From Alloprevotella sp. oral taxon 473 str. F0040 (lineage in GTDB: Bacteria > Bacteroidota > Bacteroidia > Bacteroidales > Bacteroidaceae): 64,000 bases of DNA. Positions within the stretch are counted from its first letter, which is position 1, and each line of letters begins with the position of its first letter. A program made the position numbers and the translations under genes. Under the pieces are notes generated by a model, which had not been told where the DNA came from, did no database searches, and was given only the letters and a program-made list of their open reading frames with translations. Where the stretch lies: assembly GCF_000318095.2 (NCBI RefSeq), contig NZ_KB290717.1, forward strand, positions 303,910-367,909. The letters are read 5' to 3'. Below, piece after piece: positions 43,895 through 54,303 of this stretch.

Positions 43895-46582
43895 ATGGAA
43901 CTTGCCACTAAATACTCTCCCGAAGCAGTGGAGGGAAAATGGTACGAATACTGGACAAACCATAAACTTTTTAGCTCAAAACCTGATGGTCGCGAGCCCT
44001 ATACCGTTGTTATACCTCCTCCCAATGTGACTGGTGTGTTGCACATGGGCCACATCCTAAACAACACAATCCAAGACATCTTGGTGCGTCGTGCAAGAAT
44101 GGAGGGTAAGAACGCTTGTTGGGTCCCTGGTACTGACCATGCTTCTATTGCTACTGAAGCTAAAGTTGTAAACAAACTCGCTCAACAAGGCATCCGCAAG
44201 CTAGATCTAACTCGTGAAGAGTTTTTGAAACATGCTTGGGAATGGACAGAAGAACATGGTGGTATCATCTTAAAGCAACTTCGTAAGATTGGAGCTTCTT
44301 GTGACTGGGATCGCACTGGCTTTACTATGGACGAAACTCGCTCAGAGAGTGTCATAAAAGTCTTTGTAGATCTCTACAACAAGGGACTTATCTATCGTGG
44401 TCTCCGCATGGTAAACTGGGATCCGAAGGCTCAAACTGCACTTTCTAACGAGGAGGTGATTTATCGTGAGGAGAAGAGTAAGCTTTACTACCTCAAGTAT
44501 TATGTTGTTAACGACAATGGCAATGCAACTGGTGTAGAAGGCGAAGTCATTCACCAAGATGCCAATGGTCGCTATGCAGTTGTGGCTACCACACGTCCTG
44601 AAACCATCATGGGTGACACAGCCATGTGCATCAACCCTAAGGACCCTAAAAACGGATGGCTCAAAGGCCAGCTAGTACGCGTGCCTCTCGTAGACAGAGT
44701 AATCCCTGTGATTGAAGACCGCTATGTAGATGTAGAATTTGGTACCGGTTGTTTGAAGGTTACCCCAGCCCACGATGTCAATGACTACGCTTTGGGTAAG
44801 AAGCACAATCTTGAAACGATTGACATCTTCAACGCTGATGGTACGCTTTCTGAGGCTGCAGGCATGTATATTGGTCAAGATCGCATGGCAGTGCGTGAGC
44901 AGATTGCAAAAGATCTTGCTAAAGCAGGTCTTCTTGAAAAGGTTGAAGACTACGACAATAAGGTAGGTTATAGCGAACGTAATGCGGACACTGCTGTTGA
45001 ACCTCGCCTGTGTATGCAGTGGTATCTGAGCATGCAACACTTTGCTGACCTTGCTTTGTCTCCTGTTATGGATGACGACATCAAGTTCTACCCTGCTAAA
45101 TATAAGAACACCTATAATAACTGGCTGTCCAACATTCAAGACTGGTGTATTAGTCGCCAATTGTGGTGGGGCCATCGCATTCCTGCTTACTACCTAAGTG
45201 CACCCAATGCAGAGGTGGAAGAATTTGTTGTAGCAAACAGCCTAGAAGAAGCTATACAATTGGCTTCTCAAAAGTATGGTCGGGAAGTAAAACCCGAAGA
45301 GTTGCGTCAAGATGATGATGCGCTCGACACTTGGTTCTCCTCTTGGTTGTGGCCTATCTCCCTCTTTGATGGTATTAACAATCCTAACAACGAGGAAATC
45401 AACTACTACTATCCCACAAGTGACCTTGTGACTGGTCCTGACATTATCTTCTTCTGGGTGGCACGCATGATTATGGCTGGTTATGAATATACCGGTAAGA
45501 TGCCATTCAAGAATGTGTATTTCACAGGTATCGTGCGTGATAAGTTGGGTCGCAAGATGTCAAAGTCACTTGGTAACTCTCCAGACCCCCTCGATCTTAT
45601 TGAAAAGTTTGGTGCAGATGGGGTTCGCATGGGTATGATGCTCTCTGCCCCTGCTGGTAACGACATCTTGTTTGACGAATCTTTGTGCGAACAAGGTCGC
45701 AACTTCTGTAACAAGATTTGGAATGCTTTCCGCCTTGTACGAGGTTGGGAGGTAGACAAGACTTTGGCACAACCCGAAACTTCTAAGCAAGCCACAGAAT
45801 GGTTCGCCGCTCAATTGCGTAAGAGTGCTGCTGAGATTGCAGATCTTTTCTCTAAGTATCGCATCTCAGAAGCCTTGATGGAAGTCTATCGCTTGTTCTG
45901 GGATGAGTTCTCTTCTTGGTATCTTGAAATGATTAAGCCTGGTTACCAGCAACCTATTGATGCTGTAACCTACGAGGCAACCTTGAAGAATTTCGATGAT
46001 CTCCTGCATTTGCTCCACCCCTTCATGCCATTCATCACTGAAGAATTGTGGCAACACCTCGCTGAACGCCGCGAAGGCGAGAGCATCATGGTGTCTCCTC
46101 AATCTATCACAGCCCCCAAGACCACTGATGAAAGTTTGATTGCTGATGTAGAGCGTGTTAAGGGTATCATTGCTGGTGTGCGTGCTGCGCGTGCTCAAAA
46201 GAATGTTTCTCCTCGTGAGCAACTTTCACTCACTATTGTGGCGGCAGCAAATGAACTTGCAATGTATGATGGACTCATTATGAAGCTTGCTGGATTGGAC
46301 AAAATCGAGACAGCAGCTCAAGTTGAAGGAGCCGGCTATAGCACCTTCCTCGTTGGTACAACCGAATACGCACTCTATATGGGTGATGTAGTAGACCTAG
46401 AGGCCGAAAAGGAAGCAGCTCGTACAGAGCTAGAGCACCTACGCAAGTTCCTTAAGAGCATTCAAGGTAAACTCTCTAACGAACGCTTTGTAAATAACGC
46501 TCCAGAAGCAGTTGTAGCCCTAGAGCGTAAGAAAGAGGCGGATACACTTACTAAGATTGCAGCCTTGGAAGCTAAACTCTAA
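43895..46582 (+). CDS. valS: valyl-tRNA synthetase
   Basis: 895 aa class I synthetase. The HIGH motif appears as HMGH in [12 protein letters not shown] (H50), and KMSKS in RKMSKSLGN (K554). The editing domain ([16 protein letters not shown], about 285-330) deacylates mischarged threonine. [17 protein letters not shown] and [10 protein letters not shown] are ValRS signatures. The tail ends in the ValRS coiled-coil arm ([20 protein letters not shown]). The terminator lies 61 nt downstream at 46643. No T-box was seen. Confidence 0.97.
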   Translation: MELATKYSPEAVEGKWYEYWTNHKLFSSKPDGREPYTVVIPPPNVTGVLHMGHILNNTIQDILVRRARMEGKNACWVPGTDHASIATEAKVVNKLAQQGIRKLDLTREEFLKHAWEWTEEHGGIILKQLRKIGASCDWDRTGFTMDETRSESVIKVFVDLYNKGLIYRGLRMVNWDPKAQTALSNEEVIYREEKSKLYYLKYYVVNDNGNATGVEGEVIHQDANGRYAVVATTRPETIMGDTAMCINPKDPKNGWLKGQLVRVPLVDRVIPVIEDRYVDVEFGTGCLKVTPAHDVNDYALGKKHNLETIDIFNADGTLSEAAGMYIGQDRMAVREQIAKDLAKAGLLEKVEDYDNKVGYSERNADTAVEPRLCMQWYLSMQHFADLALSPVMDDDIKFYPAKYKNTYNNWLSNIQDWCISRQLWWGHRIPAYYLSAPNAEVEEFVVANSLEEAIQLASQKYGREVKPEELRQDDDALDTWFSSWLWPISLFDGINNPNNEEINYYYPTSDLVTGPDIIFFWVARMIMAGYEYTGKMPFKNVYFTGIVRDKLGRKMSKSLGNSPDPLDLIEKFGADGVRMGMMLSAPAGNDILFDESLCEQGRNFCNKIWNAFRLVRGWEVDKTLAQPETSKQATEWFAAQLRKSAAEIADLFSKYRISEALMEVYRLFWDEFSSWYLEMIKPGYQQPIDAVTYEATLKNFDDLLHLLHPFMPFITEELWQHLAERREGESIMVSPQSITAPKTTDESLIADVERVKGIIAGVRAARAQKNVSPREQLSLTIVAAANELAMYDGLIMKLAGLDKIETAAQVEGAGYSTFLVGTTEYALYMGDVVDLEAEKEAARTELEHLRKFLKSIQGKLSNERFVNNAPEAVVALERKKEADTLTKIAALEAKL

Positions 46583-46642
46583 GCACTATGTTCTTTAGAA
46601 GTGTACTCATTCATTTCTGAGCTAATAATGTAAACGTCAAGG

Positions 46643-46680
46643 TGCGTATCCAGATTTCTCACCTGGATACGCATCTTTTA
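46643..46680 (+). terminator. valS terminator
   Basis: TGCGTATCCAG (46643-46653) pairs exactly with CTGGATACGCA (46663-46673) across a 9-nt loop, followed by TCTTTTA. Confidence 0.75.
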
Positions 46681-46753
46681 TATACCCCTTCTGATACTCA
46701 ATACTGTAAACGCATAGAATTTTGAGTTTGTATATGAAACCTCGCAGAAAAAC

Positions 46754-46843
46754 TCCTAGAGTCCAAGTAAAAATCTTCGACATTTTCAAAATTCTCTCAG
46801 AGACTTTTATGAAAAACTCGGAGACTTCCTGAAGGAGGTCGGA
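46754..46843. repeat. 21-bp-period array of TCTCnGA cores (array B)
   Basis: Cores begin at 46754 (TCCTAGA), 46774 (TCTTCGA), 46795 (TCTCAGA), 46816 (ACTCGGA) and 46837 (GGTCGGA). Steps are 20, 21, 21 and 21. TCTCAGAGA at 46795-46803 is an odd-length palindrome. A weak sixth core may follow near 46851. Confidence 0.6.
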
Positions 46844-46908
46844 GGTTTTATCTCAAACTTTAGATTTTAAGTTATCCTGCTTACCAGATTTCCATTCTCT
46901 ATCTTGCC

Positions 46909-47823
46909 ATGCTCTCAATTCTTATTCCCACCTACAACATGAACTGTCTGTGTCTTGTCACGGATTTACAGAAACAGTGTGAGGAGCTTCAAGCTCAATA
47001 TGGAGAGTCTTTTGACTACGAAATCCTTGTAGCGGATGATGCTAGTACTGATGAGAGCATTGTCAACAAGAATGAGATGATGGAATATTTGCCCAACTGC
47101 GAATACATCCGAATGGAGTCCAATGTTGGACGCGTGTCTTTGAGAAACTGGTTAATAACTAATTCGCATTTTGACTATGTGCTATTTATAGATGCTGATG
47201 CAGAAGTAATTAGCGATGATTTTCTGTTGATGTATTGGGAGGCTCGACAACAGAATTCTGTTATTGTAGGAGGAATCAAAACACCAACATCTGCTCAGCG
47301 CGGATACGAATTACGACTAAAGTATGAGCTTGCCGCTGAGCAACAGCGCACTTTGTCTTATCGTCTGGAGTATCCCTACGACTTCTTTTCCACATTTAAT
47401 GTGATGTTTCACCGCGCTGTATTAGAGCAAGTGGTGTTTGATGAACGGATTACAGAATACGGTTACGAAGATGCCATGATGGGTGTGCAACTCGCTCAAA
47501 TAAATGTTCCTGTGATCCATATAGACAACCCACTCTTACACACAGGAATCAACGATAATCACTCTTTTCTAACCAACAGCGAAGCTGCACTCCGAATGCT
47601 TAATAGACTTGGAGCCCCAATGACAAAGAAGGCTCGCGTAGCTCTCACTTACAATAAGGTAAATAAAATGGGGATTGGTGCCTTATTGCGAGCTTTCTTT
47701 CGCATCAATAAAGGGTGGATGCGAAAGAACCTTCTTTCACACCACCCTTCTTTGTTTATATTCAATTTGTATAAGCTCGGTTACTTTGCTACATTATGCG
47801 CAGCAGAGCATGGAAAAAACTAG
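46909..47823 (+). CDS. family 2 glycosyltransferase
   Basis: 304 aa. The N-terminal LSILIPTYNMNCLCLVTDLQ, EILVADDASTDES and VLFIDADAEV carry the GT-A acidic site (D-A-D). A later aromatic segment (YDFFSTFNVMFHRAVLEQV) and YGYEDAMMG match the acceptor-binding region of chain-extending GT2 enzymes. A basic C-terminal stretch (MTKKARVALTYNKVNK, WMRKNLLS) may face the membrane. Its stop codon shares the palindrome CTAG (47820-47823) with the stop of the convergent histidine kinase gene. Substrate unknown. Confidence 0.8.
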   Translation: MLSILIPTYNMNCLCLVTDLQKQCEELQAQYGESFDYEILVADDASTDESIVNKNEMMEYLPNCEYIRMESNVGRVSLRNWLITNSHFDYVLFIDADAEVISDDFLLMYWEARQQNSVIVGGIKTPTSAQRGYELRLKYELAAEQQRTLSYRLEYPYDFFSTFNVMFHRAVLEQVVFDERITEYGYEDAMMGVQLAQINVPVIHIDNPLLHTGINDNHSFLTNSEAALRMLNRLGAPMTKKARVALTYNKVNKMGIGALLRAFFRINKGWMRKNLLSHHPSLFIFNLYKLGYFATLCAAEHGKN

Positions 47824-49004
47824 GATTTCATCGGAAGCTCTATACGGAACGTTGTGCCTTTACCAACCGCTGACTCCAGAACATAGATTTTACCATGATG
47901 GTAGTCTTGGATAATACGCTTCGACAAAGATAGACCTAAGCCCCATCCTCGTTGTTTCGTGGTGAAACCAGCCTTAAATACAGATGAAAAATGCTTGCGA
48001 GGAATTCCTTTTCCAGTATCTCGAATATCTATCACATAGCTCTTGTCAATGGTGTGGCAAGTTAATGCTATGTTCCCTGTACCAGCCATGGCATCAACCG
48101 CATTTTTACAGATTACTTCTATGACCCATTCAAAGAGCGGTGCAGAAAGCGGAAGCAAAACTTTATCCTGAAAATCCACAGAAATCTCCACCCTATTGGA
48201 CACTCTGCGCTTGAGGTAGTCAATAACATGATTGATAACTGGTGCTATCTCTGTAAACTTGAGTTCTGGCTGACTACCAATTTTAGAGAATCGCTCAGTG
48301 ATGCGCTCAAGCCTCTGAACATCATTCTCCATATCTTCTATCAAACTATCATGAGGATAATTCTCTTTGAGAACAGCTATCCACGCCATTAAGGAAGAGA
48401 TTGGTGTGCCTAGCTGGTGTGCTGTTTCCTTTGTCAAACCTACCCACACTCTATTCTGCTCTGCCCGTTTCGTCGAAAGGAGTGCTAAGAGTGCAACAAG
48501 GAGAAACAGACTCACCACTCCAAGTTGTATATAGGGAAACCATGCTAACCTGTGAAGAATCAAAGATTCATCATAGTAGATATAAATATGACTTTGTTCC
48601 GCTACTACTTCTTCTGCTGAAGAAACCTCCAAAGGCATCTTCATCTGTTTTCCTGTTTGTTGGAGTTCAACTAGTGTCCTATGCAGTTTTTGTAAAGAGT
48701 CCTTTGAATCTGTAGCTGAAATTCCAAGGTTTCTATGAGAAAGGACATGGTTTTCTTCATCAGTAACAATGACAGGAATGGAGTTGTTACCATTGATGAC
48801 TGTTAATACTAGATTTAAGTCTGTATTGTCCTCTGCAACAGTTAGTGAACGCATAGCTTCTGCCCATACTTCCATTCTGGAGCGTTCCTCGCCTTTCAAA
48901 TCTTCAACTAGTTGATGAGACACAAACAGAGAAGTTGCGACAATTAGTATCGCAACTCCAATGAAAATAATCTTTAATTGGCGAACTTTATCCGTCCAAA
49001 CCAT
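47820..49004 (-). CDS. sensor histidine kinase (orphan)
   Basis: 394 aa. Two membrane helices (about 10-30 and 158-178) flank a roughly 125-residue periplasmic sensor with no named domain. The phosphoacceptor H196 is in [14 protein letters not shown]. The ATPase domain has N-box [11 protein letters not shown]1 DTGKGIP and G2 [13 protein letters not shown]. No response regulator is beside it, so the partner lies elsewhere. It overlaps the engB gene by 17 bp at its start and shares the CTAG with the convergent glycosyltransferase. Last gene of the recR operon. Confidence 0.87.
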   Translation of the reverse strand: MVWTDKVRQLKIIFIGVAILIVATSLFVSHQLVEDLKGEERSRMEVWAEAMRSLTVAEDNTDLNLVLTVINGNNSIPVIVTDEENHVLSHRNLGISATDSKDSLQKLHRTLVELQQTGKQMKMPLEVSSAEEVVAEQSHIYIYYDESLILHRLAWFPYIQLGVVSLFLLVALLALLSTKRAEQNRVWVGLTKETAHQLGTPISSLMAWIAVLKENYPHDSLIEDMENDVQRLERITERFSKIGSQPELKFTEIAPVINHVIDYLKRRVSNRVEISVDFQDKVLLPLSAPLFEWVIEVICKNAVDAMAGTGNIALTCHTIDKSYVIDIRDTGKGIPRKHFSSVFKAGFTTKQRGWGLGLSLSKRIIQDYHHGKIYVLESAVGKGTTFRIELPMKS

Positions 49005-49593
49005 GGTTAATCTCCTCGATATAATCTAACAATTCAGTACGACCTGTGCCTTTTTCACTGCTCGTAACGAAGTGCTTGGGAAGTTCCTCCCATTCTTCTT
49101 GAAGTTTCTTTAGAAATCCTTGAACATTCTTCTTCAACTCTCCCACCTTATTTTTGTCTGCTTGTGTAAAGATGATAGAAAATGGGATACCTTCTTCCCC
49201 TAACCACTGGATAAATTCTAAGTCTATCTTCTGTGGTGGCAAGCGCGAATCGATAAGTACAAACAAACATGTAAGTTGCTGACGCTCTAAGATATAGTAT
49301 TCGATGAGATTACGAAACTTCTCCATCTCCTTTTTCCCACGGCGAGCAAATCCATAGCCTGGAAGGTCTACTAAGAACCATTCATTGTTAATCATGAAAT
49401 GGTTGATAAGCATTGTTTTGCCAGGTGTTGACGAAGTCTTCGCTAAGGCTTTACGGCCAGTAAGCATGTTAATAAGAGAACTCTTACCAACATTACTTCT
49501 ACCAATGAAGGCATACTCTGGAATTTGGCTATCTTGCGGACACTGATCAGCGCGACCCGAAGATATAAAAAAATCAGCAGATTTTATAATCAT
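48988..49593 (-). CDS. engB: ribosome-biogenesis GTP-binding protein EngB (YihA/YsxC)
   Basis: 201 aa GTPase, essential in many bacteria for 50S assembly. G1 is GRSNVGKSS (31-39); KTSSTPGKT holds the switch I region, G3 is DLPGYGFA, G4 is TQADK, and G5 is TSSEKGTG. Length and spacing fit EngB rather than EngA or Era. It precedes the histidine kinase with a 17-bp overlap and follows a small membrane protein by 8 nt. Confidence 0.96.
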   Translation of the reverse strand: MIIKSADFFISSGRADQCPQDSQIPEYAFIGRSNVGKSSLINMLTGRKALAKTSSTPGKTMLINHFMINNEWFLVDLPGYGFARRGKKEMEKFRNLIEYYILERQQLTCLFVLIDSRLPPQKIDLEFIQWLGEEGIPFSIIFTQADKNKVGELKKNVQGFLKKLQEEWEELPKHFVTSSEKGTGRTELLDYIEEINHGLDG

Positions 49594-49601
49594 AAGTTCA
49601 T

Positions 49602-50012
49602 TTAGTCCTGAAGGGAAGAGAAATTGGGAAACACGAGAATACCATGAAGCAAAGCTACTAGGACACCATACTTGGTATTATGAGCTGAACTAGCTAAAAC
49701 ATAACAAAGAGTACAAATCCAAAGAGAACAAACAAAGAATAAAATCTTTATTATAATGTGTTGTCTACGGAGCTTTTCACGTGCTTCTCCTTTACGTTGA
49801 GCAAGACGTTTCTTGTTAATAGCTAGACTATCCCAGCTATACGAGAAAAATAAGCTCACGGCAGGAACAACTACTACAAAAAGATTAACAGCATAGAGGA
49901 CATTCTGATTGTTACACACCATATCGTTTGTGCCTTCAAAAACTAAATATAGCAGTACTGCTATTAAAAGCGAAATAGCATATAGGAGATAAACTTGTCT
50001 TTTAAACTTCAT
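49602..50012 (-). CDS. small membrane protein between recR and engB
   Basis: 136 aa with three or four hydrophobic segments ([63 protein letters not shown]). A basic cytoplasmic loop ([18 protein letters not shown]) follows the second. No family recognised. Separated by 17 nt from recR and 8 nt from engB, so part of that operon. Confidence 0.65.
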   Translation of the reverse strand: MKFKRQVYLLYAISLLIAVLLYLVFEGTNDMVCNNQNVLYAVNLFVVVVPAVSLFFSYSWDSLAINKKRLAQRKGEAREKLRRQHIIIKILFFVCSLWICTLCYVLASSAHNTKYGVLVALLHGILVFPNFSSLQD

Positions 50013-50029
50013 TATACTAAAGGCTAGGG

Positions 50030-50659
50030 TTACTGTTTAAGAGAGACTCGGTCAATGATAGAGCGGCCAAGAGTGACTTCGTCGGCATATTCTAAATCAT
50101 CACCTACTCCTATACCGCGTGCTAAAACACTCATGCAAATAGGTGAAACTTCAGAAGAAATCTGTTGTAACTTTCGTGAGATGTAAAAATTTGTGGTATC
50201 ACCTTCCATAGTGGGATTCAACGCAAAGATGACTTCTTTAATTTCTCCTGTTCTTACCCGCTCTATAAGAGAATTTATGTGTAAATCACCAGGTCCGACT
50301 CCGTCCATGGGACTAATAACTCCTCCTAATACATGATAAACTCCACGATATTGGCCAGTTGCTTCTATTGCCATTACATTCTGTACATTCTCAACAATAC
50401 AAATTATTGAGTGATCTCTATGAGGATGACTACAGATTTCGCAAATATCAGTATCACTAATGTTATGACATTGACGACAATACTTGACTTCATTTCGCAG
50501 TTCAAGGAGAGCCTTAGCCAAGGCTTGAGTTTGTGAGGCATCCTTACGTAATAAATGTAATACTAGTCTTAACGCTGTTTTACGTCCTACGGCAGGTAGT
50601 TTGGACATCTCACCTACAGCCTTTTCCAGCAGTTGAGAAGGAAATTGATCAATTCTCAT
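50030..50659 (-). CDS. recR: recombination mediator protein RecR
   Basis: 209 aa. Helix-hairpin-helix ([19 protein letters not shown], 19-37), a C4 zinc finger with C61, C64, C73 and C76, then a TOPRIM fold ([15 protein letters not shown] and [11 protein letters not shown]). It loads RecA with RecF and RecO during gap repair. First gene of the operon, with a -7 element 7 nt before the ATG, implying an almost leaderless mRNA. Confidence 0.95.
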   Translation of the reverse strand: MRIDQFPSQLLEKAVGEMSKLPAVGRKTALRLVLHLLRKDASQTQALAKALLELRNEVKYCRQCHNISDTDICEICSHPHRDHSIICIVENVQNVMAIEATGQYRGVYHVLGGVISPMDGVGPGDLHINSLIERVRTGEIKEVIFALNPTMEGDTTNFYISRKLQQISSEVSPICMSVLARGIGVGDDLEYADEVTLGRSIIDRVSLKQ

Positions 50660-50665
50660 AATATG

Positions 50666-50674
50666 GCAAAGATA
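50666..50674 (-). promoter_or_regulatory. -7 promoter element for the recR operon
   Basis: Minus strand reads TATCTTTGC. Only about 7 nt remain before the recR ATG at 50659. Confidence 0.55.
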
Positions 50675-50708
50675 CTATTTCTAATTGTAATAGAGGAATT
50701 TTGGCAAC

Positions 50709-53546
50709 TTAATCTTTAGGAAGAAGGAATTTGAACACGCCTTTCATTACATGTTTTCGCAATGATTCTTCTTGGATGCACTCAAAGGGAAATCCGAGTA
50801 CCAAACTACGGTATTTATTACTCGCAATGTTAGCTACTGCAGCACTATACCCTCCTTTGCCGTACGAAAAAGCAGAGAAAGCAGTGGTACTAGTAGGTTC
50901 AAGTACATCCGTATGCTGCACATGATAGTGCTGAGCATTAGGACGATTGTATAGGGAGATCGGAGCATTCATCCCCCAAACTCCTTCTAATGTATCATTT
51001 GCGACTCGCCCAGGAGAGCGAATAGAAAAAACTTCTTGAAGAAATTGCTGTTCATCTGCAGAAGTCATATCATTTCCAATATAGCTTCCACTAAGAAAAA
51101 CACTTCCTCCTTGCTGAGTAAAGTACTGCAAACTTGTTCTTACTGCAGTTGGAAGTGATTTATAGGATAACAAATTGTGTTTTACATCTCGCTCTTTACC
51201 AGCCATATACACAATGATAGCATAGCGATTGAGTAAAGAAGGAGAAGTTGCAACAAAAGATGATTGACTCATTGAAGAAACTGAAACATGAGGAAGGGCA
51301 GAAGAGAGAGCAGAAGTGTGTATACTCACTCCATCAAAGCGATTTCCAGCAATAACCTTCCCAACTAACTCAGAGGTTCCATATCCTAAACTATTTATGC
51401 CATCGCGGCCCATTGCACTACGTTCAAAATTTGTTTGTTTCCCTGTAAATGCAGTAGTATAATCATAAGGAACACCGATATCTTCGGATAAATCAAAGCC
51501 AAGACTATCATCACTCTCCACACGCGCTGGTCCACTCAAACGGTAAAATCCATTGACCACAAGAACCTCAGGTGTATTGCCTTTGCGATGCCCTTTGGAA
51601 CAATAGATACTCAAAGTTTCAGAAGGAAAACTCTCTCCCCCATCATTAAGAGCTGTAACCCGAAATTCATATTGACGTGCTGATTCTATAGGAAGAGTCA
51701 AAGAAGTTTGCCCATGTGTACGCTGTCCGTTATTAAAATCTTTACCCGCTTCTCGAGTGTAAACAATGTAGTCAGTGGGAGTAGCAGAAAACTCAAGACT
51801 ATCCTTAGTAGGAGACCAAGATAATTTTACCTCATTCTTCCCTTTTACTAAGCTGGCTGAAAAAGAATTTACAGGAAGTGGCTGAATAACAACATTATTT
51901 TGACCATGCATCTGCGCTACATATCTCAGCATAGCTTTATAGATTGCACGAGAAGCCACAAACTTAAAGTTAGGGTCGTGCGCATACTTCATATCTGTGA
52001 AGTTCTGATGGGCGAGTAGTTCAAGAATCATGGACGGCACTTGCGGAAGACGCGTTTCTCCATAGTTCTTATCTGTTAAATCCCTCTGTCTCCAATCTAA
52101 GTCAAAAACTTGTGACAAATCAGAAGTCACCGAGGTCAAAACTTGCTCGGCTAATCCATATGATGCTCGCCGAGATAAACCTGAACGAAATTCAAGCTCT
52201 CCTTTATCTCCTTTACTAGTAATAATGCCTAGAGATCCGTATATGCCTCCATTTCTCAAGTAGCCAGCATCTGTATGCAACGCAAAGGATAGTTCAAAGG
52301 GAACCTTCGCACCTAACGTATCGGGATTATAGATTGATCCACCGTTAAGATAGTTGAGCATTAAAGGGCGCACTCGAATATCATCATTATAATCACTTCC
52401 TTCAGGATTACTGCGATAAAGACTGTCGGGAAGTCCTGACCATTGAGCATGATATCTTGCACCTTCCAATTGTCGGGGCAAACGACTGGTTGGTCCTTTG
52501 GGATATGTATAGATTCGAGTACTATCAGTAGAAAAGGAAACTTGAGGGAGATTACGTTCTGTAATAGACATACCTCCGCCAAAACGAACAGCATCAGCAC
52601 AGACTACTCCATGTTCCTTGCTCTTATTGTTGAGAGTCACATAGTTCTGTGCACTATTCCCTGCTTCAAAGTAGAAGGTTCCCAGGTAAACCCAAGTACC
52701 TCCTCCCATTTGTTGGTTTACATGAAACTCTGTTTTTTGACCAGCATGAGACACTGTATAATGTGCATCACTTACTGCATGTGGAAGTGTGGCATAAGAG
52801 ACATATACAGAGTAATTTCCAGGACTTGTTATTCTGGGAGCCCATGTTACTCTGCTAACATTATCTCCCTGAGTAGTAGGAATGGTTCGGAGAGTCCCTG
52901 ATTCAAAAGGCTGAATGCCATCATTAAGGGTTGTTAGCGGCATTGAAAATCCTCTGGAATTATCAGTCTGCCAAGAACTACCCGAAACATTATCTTCTAT
53001 GTAACTACCATCACGCCCTGGTTGATCATTATCTACTACAAACATGTTCGTTTGAGCATCACGTTCACGTGGAGTATACACAATGGCACCTGCTTTTTCA
53101 AGCATGGGAATTAGGTAAGGAAAAACGAAGCTCGGAGTCAATAAATCTTCTGTAGTACAAAATAGAATGGGACGTTGCCACGCCCAACGTTCTGAATTAA
53201 AGTATCGTCCGTGACTAGGCCATACAAAAAGGTGACGACCACTCAAGCCTGCAGTGGGGGTGTATGGGCGAGAGATTGGAGTAATCCAAGCTTTTCCCAA
53301 ATGGTCTACTTGCCCCCATAACATGGGGGCTTTAGATTCTGTCAACAACCTCAAAGTATCATTGCCACGTACGTCTATAGGAATCTGCGCCCCAACAGAA
53401 GTAGGTATTAAAAATGCACACAATCCTAACAGCTTTACTATATAAAGTCGTATGTTTTTGCTATTTATGCGAGTAAAACACTTAGACACACACAAGAAAA
53501 GACTTTGAGCAAAGGAAGTTTTATAGCAACGTTGGTATAAATTCAT
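50709..53546 (-). CDS. golvesin-domain secreted protein with amidase_3-like region
   Basis: 945 aa. A long N-region precedes the signal core (IVKLLGLCAFLIPTSVGAQ, cut near 54). A golvesin-C-like carbohydrate-binding unit (WAPRITSPGNYSVYVSYATLP, GGTWVYLGTFYFEAG, CADAVRFGGG) lies around 205-325. An N-acetylmuramoyl-L-alanine-amidase-like fold follows, with FALHTDAGY and the glutamate in MILELLAHQNF; not all zinc ligands can be assigned, so activity is uncertain. A fibronectin III-like region (VKLSWSPTKDSLEFSA) and a GATase-like C-terminal domain (AIIVYMAGKER, GGSVFLSGSYIG) complete it. Likely cell-wall or surface-glycan binding. It is alone between recR and the acyltransferase. Confidence 0.75.
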   Translation of the reverse strand: MNLYQRCYKTSFAQSLFLCVSKCFTRINSKNIRLYIVKLLGLCAFLIPTSVGAQIPIDVRGNDTLRLLTESKAPMLWGQVDHLGKAWITPISRPYTPTAGLSGRHLFVWPSHGRYFNSERWAWQRPILFCTTEDLLTPSFVFPYLIPMLEKAGAIVYTPRERDAQTNMFVVDNDQPGRDGSYIEDNVSGSSWQTDNSRGFSMPLTTLNDGIQPFESGTLRTIPTTQGDNVSRVTWAPRITSPGNYSVYVSYATLPHAVSDAHYTVSHAGQKTEFHVNQQMGGGTWVYLGTFYFEAGNSAQNYVTLNNKSKEHGVVCADAVRFGGGMSITERNLPQVSFSTDSTRIYTYPKGPTSRLPRQLEGARYHAQWSGLPDSLYRSNPEGSDYNDDIRVRPLMLNYLNGGSIYNPDTLGAKVPFELSFALHTDAGYLRNGGIYGSLGIITSKGDKGELEFRSGLSRRASYGLAEQVLTSVTSDLSQVFDLDWRQRDLTDKNYGETRLPQVPSMILELLAHQNFTDMKYAHDPNFKFVASRAIYKAMLRYVAQMHGQNNVVIQPLPVNSFSASLVKGKNEVKLSWSPTKDSLEFSATPTDYIVYTREAGKDFNNGQRTHGQTSLTLPIESARQYEFRVTALNDGGESFPSETLSIYCSKGHRKGNTPEVLVVNGFYRLSGPARVESDDSLGFDLSEDIGVPYDYTTAFTGKQTNFERSAMGRDGINSLGYGTSELVGKVIAGNRFDGVSIHTSALSSALPHVSVSSMSQSSFVATSPSLLNRYAIIVYMAGKERDVKHNLLSYKSLPTAVRTSLQYFTQQGGSVFLSGSYIGNDMTSADEQQFLQEVFSIRSPGRVANDTLEGVWGMNAPISLYNRPNAQHYHVQHTDVLEPTSTTAFSAFSYGKGGYSAAVANIASNKYRSLVLGFPFECIQEESLRKHVMKGVFKFLLPKD

Positions 53547-53651
53547 GTACGAAGTTACTTATGAAGATTCACCCAAGGCTTATAATAAAGATAAATGAAT
53601 AAGACAAAGCAATCGTTTGCGCCTTAGCTAGAACTTACAAAGAAATTGCCG

Positions 53652-54233
53652 TCAAAACTCCTCAAGTGCGAACTTTTGTGGATGGAAAGCACAATCAGCA
53701 TAAGGGCGGTAATAGTCCATTATGCGCTTCATGTCTGCTTCCACATCACCTGTTGGCATTAATTCTTCAGTGCAAACGATACGTTTATGCTTAGCATCAA
53801 TAGCAAACAATTGAATGGGAATGTTAGCTTTCAACGCTATATAATAAAATCCACGCTTCCATGTAGTTACCCGAGAACGTGTGCCCTCAGGAGTCACCGC
53901 TAAATTGAAATATTTCTCGCGTTTGGCGATATCAGCTAGCTGATCAGTGAGGGATTGATGGCGACTTCTTACAACAGGAATGCCACCTAGTGAGCGAAAT
54001 AGTGTATCAAGAGGCCAAAAGAACCACTCTTTCTTCATCAAGAAACCAGCCTTTCGCCCAACGGCTTGGCTGAATACCTCACCCAACAAGAAGTCCCAGT
54101 TGCTAGTATGGGGAGCAACACATATGATGCACTTCTCACGTGCTGGAATAGTGATTTCTACTTTCCACCCCAGACAACGAGAAAGTATAAATTGAGCAAG
54201 AGATTGTATCATTTCAATGAATTGTTTATGCAC
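53652..54233 (-). CDS. 1-acyl-sn-glycerol-3-phosphate acyltransferase-like (PlsC family)
   Basis: 193 aa. The HX4D catalytic motif is HTSNWD with H42 and D47; VTPEGTRSR is the glycerol-phosphate-binding block. The short length lacks the extra membrane helices of some PlsC proteins. It probably transfers an acyl chain to a lipid acceptor, perhaps in phospholipid or aminolipid synthesis. A strong hairpin (54239-54285) abuts its start codon. Confidence 0.85.
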   Translation of the reverse strand: MHKQFIEMIQSLAQFILSRCLGWKVEITIPAREKCIICVAPHTSNWDFLLGEVFSQAVGRKAGFLMKKEWFFWPLDTLFRSLGGIPVVRSRHQSLTDQLADIAKREKYFNLAVTPEGTRSRVTTWKRGFYYIALKANIPIQLFAIDAKHKRIVCTEELMPTGDVEADMKRIMDYYRPYADCAFHPQKFALEEF

Positions 54234-54238
54234 GACTT

Positions 54239-54285
54239 TGGCCGTGTGTCATCATCCTTTTTGAGAGAATCATCACACACGGCCA
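54239..54285. terminator. hairpin between the small conserved gene and the acyltransferase
   Basis: TGGCCGTGTGT (54239-54249) pairs exactly over 11 bp with 54275-54285. It ends 5 nt before the acyltransferase ATG (54233, minus strand) and begins 19 nt after the previous gene's stop. No T-run follows on either strand, so it may be regulatory rather than a terminator. Confidence 0.5.
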
Positions 54286-54303
54286 GAAAATTATGGATCC
54301 ATC

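Larger units (their letters stand above)
46583..46908. other. non-coding gap between valS and the glycosyltransferase
   Basis: About 330 bases: the valS terminator (46643-46680), then a 21-bp-period repeat array (about 46754-46857). A TATCTTGC sequence sits at 46900, immediately before the next ATG. Confidence 0.6.
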
